Part shown: positions 53,001 through 63,064 of the stretch, in pieces
How the letters are laid out: each line of letters starts with the position of its first letter
How positions within the stretch are numbered: the first letter of the stretch is position 1
Origin: Tiliqua scincoides
Lineage: Eukaryota; Chordata; Lepidosauria; Squamata; Scincidae
Direction of reading: 5' to 3'
Length of the DNA stretch: 64,000 bases
Assembly: GCF_035046505.1 (NCBI RefSeq)
Contig: NC_089822.1
Location: 268,533,024 to 268,597,023, forward strand
Made by a program: the position numbers and the translations under genes
Notes under the pieces: model-generated
The model's database searches: none
What the model saw: only the letters and a program-made list of their open reading frames with translations
Told to the model about the DNA's origin: nothing

Positions 53001-56000
53001 GGACTAGATGGGCCTATGGCCTGATCCAGTGGGGCTGTTCTTATGTAATAAGAACCTATCTTCCCGTTTACCCAGCAGCCACCTCTTCCCCTGCTCCCCA
53101 CCTCTCCACTCACCTCCACTCTGGTTGTGAAGATTCTGCACAGTTGCTAGGTCCCTCCTGAGAAACAGCTCCTCGTGCTGTGCCATCTGCGTGTGCATGG
53201 CCCAGAGCTGGGGGTCCTCCTTCTCAGTCTTCTGCACCCAGGCCACAGGAGACACGATCCTTCTCCAACTGCTGTCATAGAAACCAATGAGCTGGTCATC
53301 CAAGTATGCCATAGCGGTGAACAGGGGCAGCCCCTGGTCAGGCTCTGATACCGCTGTCAGGAAATACCTTGCAGAGTGAGAGGAGGTGCCTGGAAAGGAG
53401 ACAGAGAGCAAGAGTGAGAGGCTGAGGGGCAGAGTTAGGGGGCTCCGGTTTTTCAGAGATCCTAGACCAGTCCCCTTAGGAGTGAGAGGAGCCGGTGTCT
53501 GTGGCAGGAGAGTCAGCAGATGCCTGGAACAGTGGTTCTCAAACTTTTTAAACCAGGACCCACTTTTCAGAATCACAATTTGTTGGGACCCACTGGAAGT
53601 TTGTCCTTAACCTGGACATGATGCCATGGCCGGAAGCGCCATCAGAAAGCAGAAAATTTTTTAACACCAACTGGCGTGCCTGGAGGGGGGCAAACAGGGC
53701 AAATGACCCAGGCGCCAACCCTCCAGAGGCGCCTCCTCAAGCCTCCCCCCCGCCAGCCGACTTCTCTCCCTCTAAAAAAAAAAAAGCCTCCTCCTGATGG
53801 AGGAGGGGCGCCCAGGAGCCCAGGGCCTCTCTGGCAGCAACTCAGCACAGGACTGGGCCCTCCGCCCTCCTCCTTTATAGGAGGAAAGGGGAGAGGAAAA
53901 GGTTGCGCTGATGCTCTAACCTGGGGTTAGAGCCTGGGTGCCTCTGTGCTCTCGCCTCCTCCGGAGAGCCCTCCAGAGGCGAGAGGGCGGCCTAGAGTGT
54001 CAGCACGTCTCCTGTCACGCTGACGCTCTAGGCTTCCTGGGCCCCGACGGAGACTTCGGCATCGCTTGTAAGTGGCACGGAGGTCTCCTTTGGAGACAGA
54101 CAGGCGGGCTTCCAGCAGCCCCAAACCGCTCCAATGGAGACCTCCACGCAACTTACAAGCAGCGTGGAAGGCTCTATCGGGGCCTCGGCTGCCTCCTTTG
54201 TTCCCCCTTTTTTTCAAAGGGGGGTAGCCGCATGGAAGTCATTGTGATGACGATGATGTCACCACAATTACTTCCGGGTCACGGGTTGGGGGGTGGAAAA
54301 GCGGAGGGAAGGGGTGTGGGGGGGCGGATAACTGGGGGTTGCCCTGGGAGCCGGGACCCCCAGGTACACCACTGGGGGTAGTCATGGGAGGGAAGGAAGA
54401 GGGTGCAGAGAGTGGGGAAAAAAAGGGAGGTGGAGCAAGGAAGAAGGTGGGCTGGGCGTGGGGACTGTGATGGGAGGAACTTCCAGACGAAAGCGGGCGG
54501 CGGGGGGGGGGCTGACTGAAGAGCCATCACTAGAGGTGCTCCAGCATGATCTGAAACACAGATCTTTGTGGCTTTTAAAAATGCAGACTCTGATCCACTC
54601 TGACATCAGAGCTCCAGAGGAGCCCGGCTGGGTCTGCCCAGAGCTCCGTCTCATCCAGCATCCTTTTTCCAGTGGTTCAGACTATAGGGTCCCTGTCAGA
54701 GTACTTGGGCACTCTAGCCCCTCACTTCCAGGGGAGCACCCCCTAAGCATGCAGGGGGGGATCTGAGCCATGATCCTGCCAATACTGTTGCTCTAAAAGG
54801 CACGTTTGCAGCATGTGTACAGCACAGTTCAGACATGTGCTCCCCCAATGAGGGGAAAAAAAGGGGACTCAGGGGAAGTGATGAGGAAGGGCCAGGATGC
54901 ATCCAGAAGCGCTGGATGACCATGCCCTGCCACATGGGGGGGGGTCTGATCCAGCTGGCTGTTACTGTATGTCATGAAAAGAGGGTGAATGGTTGGGTCC
55001 TCCTTCGATGTGAGGTGACACCACCTGAACTTTTCTCCTCAGTGACCCAAATAGCCTCTTGCTTTGCTTCCAAAATACTGATGCTTTTCCATGAAGTGAC
55101 TCTCTAAAGAACTGACACTAAAATGAGCAGAGGAAGATCAAGAAAACATCGACCGCCTGCCCTGGTCTGAGAGCAACAGGTACAGCCCCGGCTGATGCTC
55201 AGTGGAGCAGGTCTGGTCAGGGTCTGACTGGGGGCCTAGCTCTCTTCCCTCTCCCCACAGGCTGCAGGCAGATCCACAGCAATCTCTGAGCAGCACCTGG
55301 GGAGAGACTCTGGGGCTCCTGCTTGACAGTTGGACCTCTCGCTCTGAGAACGGAGGAAGCAGGAAATGCGGGGAGAAGGTTTCAAAGGACCAGGGGAAGC
55401 AGGCCTCGGACCTGCCTGGCAGTTGGAGAAAGATGGTGGCTGCTTCAGCAAAAGGGTGCAGTCAAAGGGGGGGGTTGACACTCCACTTTCAAGGAGGAAC
55501 ACCAGCACAGGGGCAAAGATGGGTGGAGGGAGGAAACACAGTTGGTCCTACAGCAAAATACCTCCCCCCACTCTCCTTGGAAGGTGCATTGCTCCCCTCT
55601 GGCACAAAAGAAACTGATGCACTTGTTTATCAGCACTGATGCCTCACTCCACACTTTTGCATGGACACTCAGCCAAAGCAACTGGCCAGAAGAGGAAAGA
55701 GCACAGAATGATCCTCAAAGCAGCCCCAAGTGCAGCCAGACTAGACCCTTCTGGAGCAAACTGCGCACAGCTCCACACCCAACAGCCGAGCCCAACTCTG
55801 GAGATGCAGGTATCAGCCCACACTGCAGGGTGGTCCCTGTCACTCCCCCAAGCCAGAAAACGGCTTCATGGGACATGTTGGCTGCTGTGTTGCCCATGCG
55901 CTGGGAGTGCCCCAGTAACCCAGGGCCAAGCTGTTGAGCCCCACCTTAGCTGGTGCAGGTGAAACCACTTGGTGTCTCTTTTGTGCCTTTTTAAAATTGT

Positions 56001-56721
56001 GAGTCCTCTGGGACAGAAAACCAGATTAGCATTTGAGGGACCCTGAGCAAAGGCTGCTGAGGAAACGCCACAGTCAGGGAATCAGAGGGCAGCCTTACTC
56101 CTTTGCAGCCAGCTCCTGCCGCTGGTTGGCAGCCTGTGGGAGGGAGGACAGTGCCCTTGGCGGAGGAAGTTGCCTTTTAGTCTGCCACCCTGTACGTCCC
56201 TACCCCGGAGTAAGACCCATTGAACACCATGGGACTTACTTCTGAGTAGACCTGCTCAGTGCAGCAACTTCTTGCACTTCAACTCTGTCGCTTTGAAAAG
56301 ACACAGGCTGATGGGGGGGGCGTAATGAGGCTTCAGAAGGAAGTTCCGTTTTGGCACCGCGCACTCCCCCCCCCCCCCATAGGCTGCCTGATGACCTGCG
56401 GCTCTGCAAAGCAGGGTCAGCCAGCCAGCAGGTGGGTGGCAGGGCAGCCCAGCGCTGCCGCCACTCCCCTTCCCCACTGGTGCCACAGCTTGGGGGGTCG
56501 CACACGCCGGCCCCCCCCCTTGGATCCGCCCCTGGCACCAGAGCGCCTCCCCAACAGGCGGGGGAGGGCTGCAGGTTCGGCCCTTCTCCCGCGGAGACCC
56601 CTCTGCGCCCGCCCGCCAGCCCCGCCCGGGGCTCAAGGTCTGCTCCTCACTCACCGGGGCAGGCCCCCTGCAGCAGGAGCAGCGCCCCCAGCAGCCAGCC
56701 CGGCCCCCGCAGGCGCCCCAT
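42444..56721 (-). CDS. MHC class I heavy chain, probably non-classical (8 exons)
   Basis: Class I antigen-presenting heavy chain, expected at the cell surface with beta-2-microglobulin. Coding exons on the minus strand: leader 56721-56655 (MGRLRGPGWLLGALLLLQGA, signal peptide), alpha1 53389-53114, alpha2 48692-48426, alpha3 45906-45622, transmembrane 45215-45126, cytoplasmic 44142-44104 and 43035-43003, and a last exon 42448-42444 holding only the end of an Ala codon and TGA. All introns are GT-AG and phase 1, as in the family; the sum is 1062 nt (353 aa). Alpha1 starts HSARYF and ends with the N-glycosylation site NQS. Alpha2 has the two domain cysteines (GCEL, ETC). Alpha3 has the Ig pair (LLCRAHGFYP, YWCHVEHDGL). 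A roughly 22-residue hydrophobic segment follows SVPVW. Several peptide-end anchor residues are changed, so classical presentation is doubtful. Introns 1 and 2 are long (3.3 and 4.4 kb) because of repeats. Confidence 0.92.
43988..44058. repeat. (TC)n(AC)n microsatellite
   Basis: About 11 TC units followed by about 23 AC units in MHC intron 6. Confidence 0.95.
44640..44810 (+). repeat. L1 LINE ORF2 C-terminal scrap
   Basis: NLHCDHCWSGRDKSEADLPH then LFWTCLRIIPFEFW matches the C-x-x-C...H-x-F-W-x-C end of L1 ORF2. Lies in MHC intron 5; a short (GGAC)n is at 44668-44690. Confidence 0.55.
46070..48420. other. MHC intron 3 (alpha2-alpha3), nothing further recognised
   Basis: No exon or well-defined repeat supported. 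Confidence 0.4.
48822..48845. repeat. (TC)n microsatellite
   Basis: About 12 units just upstream of the alpha2 exon. Confidence 0.95.
48897..50045. other. MHC intron 2, partly hAT-like
   Basis: CACTGGTGTAACTAAAAGGG at 48897 is a hAT-type end; the remainder is unrecognised. Confidence 0.35.
50155..50290 (+). repeat. SINE/LINE 3' tail
   Basis: ATTGTGAGCCCTTTTGGGAC, AAACCGCTTTGTGAAC and AAAGCGGTACATAAATACTG: a tail common in squamate genomes. An inverted copy lies at 63065. Confidence 0.65.
50384..51098 (+). repeat. LINE 5'-truncated copy (RTE-like family)
   Basis: Open from TTFSRLTKRVWSNKKLTEHT to [20 protein letters not shown], ending GGTTGCCAAA. TACAACAG lies on both sides. Inserted in MHC intron 2, antisense to the gene. 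Confidence 0.9.
51645..53048 (+). repeat. CR1 LINE, 5'-truncated with open reverse transcriptase
   Basis: A 400-codon open frame: DIIYLDFQKAFDTVPHQRLL, SGVPQGSVLGPVLFNLFIND, KFADDTK (YADD-type active site), ERDLGVVVD, LVRPHLEYCVQFW-like, ending SLDAFKRELDKFLEEKS; then the 3' tail to TTCTTATG. The unbroken frame suggests a fairly young insertion. Lies in MHC intron 2, ending about 65 bp from the alpha1 donor. Confidence 0.95.
53527..53665. mobile_element. hAT-type MITE, truncated
   Basis: CAGTGGTTCTCAAACTTTTT start and GACCCACTTTTCAGAATCAC as in 12362-12686; cut off by the next element. Confidence 0.65.
53668..54378. mobile_element. GC-rich hAT-like element
   Basis: Ends ACTGGCGTGCCTGGAGGGG and CCCAGGTACACCACTG are inverted; the interior is repetitive and GC-rich (several CCTCCAGAGGCG blocks). 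No clear target duplication. Confidence 0.5.
54400..56190. other. MHC intron 1, nothing further recognised
   Basis: Purine-rich and polyG stretches. A short tail TTGTGAGTCCTCTGGGACAG at 55996 resembles the SINE tail at 50155. Confidence 0.35.
56195..56270. mobile_element. Short hairpin repeat (family H1)
   Basis: GGAGTAAGACCCATTGAACA and GGGACTTACTTCTGAGTAGA as in the other copies. Confidence 0.55.
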
Positions 56722-56784
56722 CCTCAGCGCCTCCGCCTGCAGTCAGCGCCGCGCAACAAGGAACTGCGGGCGAGGGGGGAAGAT

Positions 56785-56870
56785 TCGACCAATAGGGAGC
56801 TCGGCCGGGGCTGTTGCTGGACGGACTGCGCGCCGGCAGGTGGGGCGCGGCTGGGAAAGCGAAAGTACCC
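56785..56870 (-). promoter_or_regulatory. MHC class I proximal promoter: ISRE plus X1/Y-like module
   Basis: Read on the coding (minus) strand, ACTTTCGCTTTC at 56866-56855 fits the interferon-stimulated response element. It is followed by TCCAGCAACAG at 56821-56811, close to the X1 (RFX) box of MHC promoters, and by TATTGG at 56794-56789, an inverted CCAAT or Y box. The order ISRE, X, Y, then ATG within about 150 bp is that of vertebrate class I promoters, which are driven by interferon and NLRC5/RFX/NF-Y. No clear X2 (TGACGY) and no TATA box were seen. The X-Y spacing (17 bp between core motifs) is shorter than I expect for class II DRA. Confidence 0.65.
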
Positions 56871-56993
56871 ACGCCCGGGAGCGGGGGCGTGCGGAGCTGA
56901 GCGGAGCGCGTTCCACGGCCCAAGAGGGGGCACGAGCGCCAGGGAGCCTGGGCCTGGCACGGGAAGGGGCTCAGAGCCGGAGGGCTCCTCTTC

Positions 56994-57175
56994 CCAGGGA
57001 CGTGCGGTGGGTGGATGGGGAGGCAGAGCTCCCCACCGAAGTCCTTCGGGAAGCGCTCCAGCATCAAGCGCGCACCCCACGCGCTGGAGCGCTTCCCGCA
57101 CCGGCGGCTGCGCTTTTGGAAGGACTCCGGAGGGGAGGCTCTGCCTCGCCCGCCTCCCCGCCCAAGTCCCTGCTG
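56994..57175. mobile_element. GC-rich hairpin hAT MITE upstream of MHC
   Basis: Ends CAGGGACGTGCGGTGGGTGG and GCCTCCCCGCCCAAGTCCCTG-like are inverted. The centre AAGCGCTCCAGC/GCTGGAGCGCTT is palindromic. Flanks CTCTTCCC/CTGTTCCC differ at one of eight bases. Begins about 270 bp upstream of the MHC start codon. A related copy lies near 61785-61972. Confidence 0.65.
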
Positions 57176-57179
57176 TTCC

Positions 57180-57735
57180 CTGGGAGCCTCTCGGGCTGAG
57201 CTGTGCGCCTCGCACGGGCTCAGGCGTCATCGCGGGAGGTGGAGGTTGTAGCCCAGCAGAGTTCACCCTGCAGCCTTTTGCTTTCCGAAGGGAAAACCCT
57301 CCGTAGGGCCGGCAGAGCGGCCAGCCTCTCCGGGAACCGGAGGTGGGGCCCCGCAGTCAAGCCAGGAGAGGTGAAAGAAACCCGGAAACATCCCAACTGA
57401 GGACGCGGGACCCCCAAGACAGGCACCCACACGTTCATTTTCCACTGTAGTTAGCACAGCCTGTCTGGAAAGGTGCAGATACGATGGCCTGGTGTAGAAA
57501 GTAGTTCACGTTTCACCTGGAAAGATCCTCAGCAAGACGACATCTTGGCCCCTTCCGCAGGGTAAGAGCTCCACAGCTCCACCTCTCAGTTCTTACACTT
57601 TCCGGGCCATCACTGTCAAGGCCCTGCTGCTTGCAAAAGCTCTCCTCTGACTGATTACTTACAAAATGGACATTCCCACCTTCCTGAGGAAGATTCAAAG
57701 TGACTCACTATGAAAAAGTTACAGGCAAAATAAAA
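57180..57735. other. No gene seen upstream of MHC
   Basis: CpG density falls off after about 57400. No exon supported. Confidence 0.35.
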
Positions 57736-57739
57736 TAGA

Positions 57740-58140
57740 ACATAAGAAGAGCCCCAAGATCTGAATCAGGCCAAAGGCTAATCGAGTCCAGCTTCCTGCA
57801 TCTCAGCCAACCAGATGCCTCAGGGAGCCCACAAGCTAACAAGAGACCCCCATCCTGCTGCCACTCCCTCGCACCTGGCATTCAGAGACAGGCTACCTCT
57901 AGAACCTGGAGGTTGCATGTAGTCATCAAGGCTGCAATCCTATCCACACTTACCTGGGATTAAGCACTATTGACTATAATGGGACTTACTTCTGAGTAGA
58001 TATGCCTAGGATTGGGCTCCAAGGCTTGTAACCTGTGATTGACTCCCCCGCCCCATAAATCTGTCCAATCCACTTTTAAAGGCATCTAGTCCAGATGCCA
58101 TCACAAGATCTTGTAGCAAGGAGTTCCACTGATCAATTGC
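57740..58140 (-). repeat. Old CR1 3' fragment with inserted hairpin repeat
   Basis: Diverged CR1 3' end (AACATAAGAAGAGCCCCAAG to AAGGAGTTCCACTGATCAAT), interrupted at about 57938-58022 by a family H1 repeat (GCTGCAATCCTATCCACACT ... GCCTAGGATTGGGCTCC). Confidence 0.75.
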
Positions 58141-58524
58141 AAATTAATGGTTAATTTTTCCTTCTCAGCCACAGACTAGCATTTCTCCAGTCACTCCTGA
58201 AGGCCAGGAAGGCTCTGAGACAAGGATCTGCATCAACTGAACTTATTAGCTCAAATAAAGTGGGGACATTCAGCATTTGTTGTGCCCTTTTTCCTCCTCA
58301 GCCTTTCCCATCTTCTCCTTTCCTGTCAACAGTGCAAGTCCCTCCTATCTTCTACAAGTTTCTGCCCCCAAGAAAGCCTCTTGCTCTCTTTCTCCATGAC
58401 TCTTCTTTCTTCATCCCCTTTTTTCTCACTTCCATGTTTTCATCCCTCTTTCCCTCCTGCCACTTTTGCTTTCCCCTGTCCATCCCTCATGCCTCTGCTT
58501 TTCAGCTGTTTACTTGCTCTGCTA

Positions 58525-58838
58525 TGGAGAAAATATTTCTTTACTCAGCATGTGGTTGGTCTGCGGAACTCCTTGCCTGGCCTGGATGCCTTTAAAAGGG
58601 GATTGGACAAGTTTCCGGAGGAAAAATCCATTACGGGGTACAAGCCATGATGTGCATGTGCAACCTCCTGATTTTAGAAATGGGCTATGTCAGAATGCCA
58701 GATGCAAGGGAGGGCACCAGGATGAGGTCTCTTGCTATCTGGTGTGCTCCCTGGGGCATTTGGTGGGCCACTGTGAGATACAGGAAGCTGAACTAGATGG
58801 GCCTATGGCCTGATCCAGTGGGGCTGTTCTTACGGGAG
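58525..58838 (+). repeat. CR1 LINE 3' fragment
   Basis: AAATATTTCTTTACTCAGCA to GGGGCTGTTCTTACGG. Immediately followed (58839-58945) by a fragment resembling the foldback family F1. Confidence 0.85.
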
Positions 58839-59056
58839 CTTCACTGTGCACGCAAGCGGCCTCTCCCCCTTGGAGCCATTCCGGGCGGGGGAGCAAAAGG
58901 TGCTCAGGCACCAGCTGCTCAGTGGAAAGGTGCAGAGAAACATACACAGGGCAGAGATTGTTGTGTTGCCATGAACCAGTCCTTGTCCTCAACATCTTTC
59001 CAGCCACAGGCTGCACCCCTTCGTCCCAGAGCCCGTTGGCCCTGCTCCTTTACACA

Positions 59057-59160
59057 TTAAGAACATAAGAACAGCCCCACTGGATCAGGCCAAGGCCCAT
59101 CTAGTCCAGCTTCCTGTATCTCACAGTGGCCCACCAAATGCCCCAGGGAACACATGGCAG
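59057..59160 (-). repeat. CR1 LINE 3' end
   Basis: AAGAACATAAGAACAGCCCC and the next 80 bp. Confidence 0.85.
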
Positions 59161-59307
59161 TAGTCTAATTGCAGTGTGGAGAACTGTGGCCCCACCGTCC
59201 TTGCCCAAGGGGGTGGCAGCTGGTCACCAGCCATACAGCCACCTGGTGACTAGTGACTGCAATAGACTAGAAGCATCCCCAAACTGCAAACATCCAGAAT
59301 AGCCTGC

Positions 59308-59462
59308 GAGCCAGCATGGTGCAGCGGTTCTGGTGCTGGACTGACCTAGGAGATCCAGGTTCAAATCCCCCCTCAGCCGTGAAGCTTCCTGGGTGACCTT
59401 GGGCCAGTCACCATCTCTCTGCCTCACCTACCTCACAGGGTTGTTGTGAGGACAAAAGGAGG
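59308..59462 (+). repeat. tRNA-derived SINE (MIR/CORE-like, squamate)
   Basis: GAGCCAGCATGGTGCAGCGG (A box), CCAGGTTCAAATCCCCCCTC (B box), then GGGTGACCTTGGGCCAGTCA and CTCACAGGGTTGTTGTGAGG. Confidence 0.85.
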
Positions 59463-59464
59463 GG

Positions 59465-60205
59465 GGTTCAGGTTAGGAGCCACTAACCTGACCTCCTTCA
59501 TAGCCCCCCTGACACTCCCTACGCTCAGCAGCTCTAGGCTCCTGTTGCCCTTTGTCATTGCGCCCCTCCTTCCACATCCCTCTCTCCTGTGCCAACAACT
59601 CCCCCAGTGGCTCATCTTGCAGGAGGGAAGGGCTGCAGCCAGCAATAGGCTTCCCCAGTTCTCGCCCCTGTAGCAGGATCATTTTCCTCTCTCGAGCCGC
59701 TCCAGACAGGAAAAGCCAGTCATAGGAAGCTTTATTGGTGATGTCATGTTAGGACAGTAGCACTTTAGGGCTGGTGCGCACCTCTCACACACTCAAGCTC
59801 TCACCCTCCCACCCTTAAAGTCTGCAGCTCAGTCTGGATGCAGAAAGAAACACACAGAGAAAGAAGCAGCAGCCGGAGAATGCCTCTTCCCCACCCCTGG
59901 AGCCTCCGGGTTCCATGTTTTCTAACCTTGGGCAGAGAAGAGGGCCATTTAGTTTTCTGTGGGCCAGGAAGCCCTGGTGAACGTGTCCCTCAGTCCCCGT
60001 CCCCCTCCCTACTCTCAGCTCCTGTCTCCCGGGCTAGGCACACCTTGACCTAGAATTTCCCACTACCCATTCAGCTCTGGGTGGTATCAAGACAGGCGCC
60101 AGCACCTCTTTATTACCAGTCCAGCTGGGAGCTGCATTTCTGCTCTACTTCTCCCTCTGGCCCTTGGTGTTGTAAGAACTGTCTGCTCTCTTTCCAAGTT
60201 TGTCA
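59465..60205. other. No gene seen
   Basis: No recognised exon or repeat. Confidence 0.35.
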
Positions 60206-60212
60206 CTGCCAT

Positions 60213-60415
60213 GTGCAGTGACATAGCTAGAAGGGGTGCAAAGCACTAAGTTTTGCAGGCGCCTGAATGTAAGCAGCCCCTCCCCCTTGGAGCCATTCTA
60301 GGTGGTGGGAGCCACACAGAGGAATTTAGCTCTGTGTTGCTGCCTGGAATGGCTCCAAAGAGGAGGGGGAGAGGCTGTTCAGGCGCCTGCAAAACTCAAA
60401 GCTTTGTGAGTCAGC
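60213..60415. mobile_element. Foldback MITE related to family F1
   Basis: Starts CAGTGACATAGCTAGAAGGG. Large arms: GTTTTGCAGGCGCCTGAA and TTCAGGCGCCTGCAAAAC, with CCCCTTGGAGCCATTC and GAATGGCTCCAAAGAGG inside. Right terminus not found. Confidence 0.6.
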
Positions 60416-61159
60416 AGACAGGGGCAAGAGTCCTCAGGCTTGATGAACCTCTGCAGCCTCTTCCAGATTCCCAAGTCTTGCTCAAAGGGAAGACACCTCT
60501 CCTCTTGAGCTGACTTGCAGGGTTTGCAACCCCACCCATTTCAACAGGGAGCCTTTGGTCACCTCCACCCTCAGCTTGTCTTCATTGAACAGAGGATTCA
60601 GCAGTTCCTGGTGTTGGGGGGGGGGCAGCTCTGCAGTAAATGCCCCTGAGCCCACCTCCACCATAGGCCCTGAAAGTGATTGCTCAACTCAGGTGCCCGG
60701 GAGGCTGTGCTATATGCACTTTCTGTTCAACATCCTCCCCCACTTCCCTCTTCCCTGTTGTCCTCTGTCAGCCTGCAAGTTCCCTTGCATATCCATAAGG
60801 GCTTCTCCTGTTCCATCAAGAGACTCCTTGTCATCCCTGATAAGCTGAAGGGAGGCTGGATGCACCCCCCAAGGCAGGGCTGGATTAAAGTAGTGGCAAA
60901 AGCAGCATTTGCTACTGGCCCCACATTTTCAAGGGCCCCACACCAGCTTCCCAGCTGCACTGAAGGCCTGTCATGCAAACAGGCAGCGAGGTGTGCAGAT
61001 GCAGTCCAGCTGGTCACTCTTTGCTTTCCCACCAGCACCCAGTTCTTTCCCCATCCTTTTCTCTTGCTGAGAACTTCATGTGGAGCTGCTCTGATGACTC
61101 ATAAGAACATAAGACTCTTGGAGCTCTGTTGAGTCAGTGGTTGCTTCACTGGACACTGC

Positions 61160-61315
61160 TTGGACTTTTGCTTGGGTATCAGCTTACAGGATAGTGGGGA
61201 TGCTGTGGATGCCATTTATCTTGACTTCAGTAAAGCATCTGACAGGGTTCCACATGACATCCTAACCAGCAAGTTGGTCAAATATGGGCTGGATGCTACA
61301 ATCATTAAGTAGATT
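61160..61315 (+). repeat. CR1/L2-type LINE reverse-transcriptase scrap
   Basis: Frame reads DAVDAIYLDFSKASDRVPHD then ILTSKLVKYGLD, a different subfamily from the CR1 at 51645. Confidence 0.75.
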
Positions 61316-61479
61316 CACACAGGGCCTCTGAGAGGAATTTTATCAGGGGGTACAAAGTTTTTTTTATGGGGTGGGGGGTTTGCTCCGAGGTCCTGGAAGG
61401 AAAGAAAGCCCCTTCCCCGCCTGATCTACCTCTCCTTGAGCGGGACAGTGGGACGAAGGGCAGAGGAGCCCCAAAGCAG

Positions 61480-62110
61480 CACAGATGCCCCCTTCCCAAG
61501 CAAGGCTCCTGCCTCCCCCCCGCAACGTGATGGGGGTTGCCCGAGGGTCCTGCAGGGGAAAGATCACCACTCGGGCGCCCCTTCGTAGAGGGGAGGGGAG
61601 AAGACAGGCTCCTATTGGGGGATCGGGTCTCCTCCCCCAGACACGCCCCCGCCTCCTCAAGTCTTCGCGGGCTTCTCCAGCCCTCCCCTGGCCACACCCG
61701 GGCGGTGCCCGCGTGCAGGTGCGTGGAAGGGGAAGGTGGGACGGGGCGGCCGTCCTGGGTCCGTCTTTGCCGGGAGCCGGAGCGGTGTGTGCGGCGGGTG
61801 GGGAGGCAGGTGAGGCTCTGCCTCCCCACCGGAGTTCTTGCGCGCGGGTTGAGAGTGCTTGCGCGCCTCGCACGGCAGCGGCGGCGCTGTTGGAAGGACT
61901 GGCAGGGAGGCAGAGCCTCCTCCTGCCTCACCTGCCTCTCCACCCGCGGCATGTCCCTGGTGTGGGGGGGCCCCGCTCACCCCGTGGGCGGCAGGAGGCT
62001 TAACCATTGCGTGGCTGCCTCGCTTTCCTCGCAAAGCCTGTGCCTCTCGGGTGGGGGGAGCGGATCGAAGGGTCCAAAGAGCGAACCGGAGCCGGCTTCG
62101 GGGGGGGGGG
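61480..62110. other. CpG-rich block
   Basis: High CpG. It includes a hairpin element near 61785-61972 similar to 56994-57175. By position it could be the promoter of gene D, which is inference only. Confidence 0.4.
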
Positions 62111-62206
62111 CAGGTCCTGCTACTCTCCCAGCCACGTGCGGGACCAGCATCGCCTCTTTGTCCTCTGGGCCATGAAGGGTTCTTGGTCTCTCCCTTTCAG
62201 TCGGTG

Positions 62207-62366
62207 CGGTGGCGTAGCTAGAGGGGGCGAAGCATCCAGTCTGGCAGGGAGCGGGCAAGTTGCCTCTCCCTTCTGCTCCCCCCGCCAGGAATGGCTCCGA
62301 AGGGAGGGGCCGCTTGCCCGCTCCCTGCCAGACTGGGTGCTCTGCCCCCCTCCAGCTATGCCACCG
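62207..62366. mobile_element. GC-rich foldback hAT MITE (family F1)
   Basis: 160 bp, ends CGGTGGCGTAGCTAGAGGGG and CTCCAGCTATGCCACCG; flanks AGTCGGTG (62199-62206) and AGTCAGTG (62367-62374) form an 8-bp duplication with one mismatch. Interior arms GTCTGGCAGGGAGCGGGCAA and its inverse. Confidence 0.85.
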
Positions 62367-62426
62367 AGTCAGTGACCTTTAATTCTTCCCCCAATTCTCG
62401 TCTTAAGATTCCAACTTGTGTTTCAG

Positions 62427-62951
62427 ACAAAGTTGGAGCTGGTGGGAGTGGCTGCTCTTTTCCTGGAGGCAGAGACAGTCCTGGACAGCAGAGAGACGCC
62501 GCTGATCCAGTGGACTGGACAGGAAGGTGACCGAGGTGCCACTTTGCTGGGTGAGGCGGGGGGGGGGAGTTAGTATTTCCACTTGGTCTCCATTTTGAGG
62601 ACACCCAGAATCCTTAGCCTTCTTTTCTGTACCCCGAGTCATTTTGGAGAAACGCTCGGCTTGACCTTTCCGTCAATCAGAAGTGGTTTTTCCTGTCCTG
62701 TGTTGCTTGTGACCATAATTCCCAATGCTTCTTCGATTGCATTAAGCCTTAAATGGTACTCTCAATAATACAGTCAAACCAGCCCAAAGCCGGCACGGAG
62801 ACCAAATGATTTCCAGCAGCTCATATGCAATAATACTTAGCATCTTCCCACCCTCTTTGCCTCCCTCTCAGGTGGTGGAATGGCACCTGTGCGACCTGGA
62901 GCTTCTTCTCTTCCTGCTGGAGTGGGAACAGCTTCTGGGCAGCCTGACCAG
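62427..62951 (+). pseudogene. Gene D: two orphan linker exons of a SCAN/KRAB-type locus
   Basis: Exon 62427-62550 (124 nt; KLELVGVAALFLEAE, matching [13 protein letters not shown] of gene A) and exon 62872-62951 (80 nt, GGMAPVRPGASSLPAGVG) keep acceptors, donors and phases 0-1-0, so they could still be spliced. No SCAN exon is seen upstream in the window, and no KRAB exon in the remaining kilobase downstream. Sequence at 62150-62206 resembles the intron after the second linker exon of gene A, suggesting local rearrangement. Either a fragment or the 5' part of a gene that runs past the window edge. Confidence 0.6.
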
Positions 62952-63064
62952 GTAGGGGAAGAGTCACAGGGGAGACAGGTGGGGCCCAAACTGGGGTCCG
63001 AATTGAAAATGTCCTGGCGTCTCCTTTTTCTCTACTGACATCTGCCCACCTAGGTAGTGTTGAT

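Noticed and set aside
56351-57199. 282-codon open frame antisense to the MHC promoter
   Set aside because: GC-rich shadow spanning the leader exon, promoter and a hairpin MITE.
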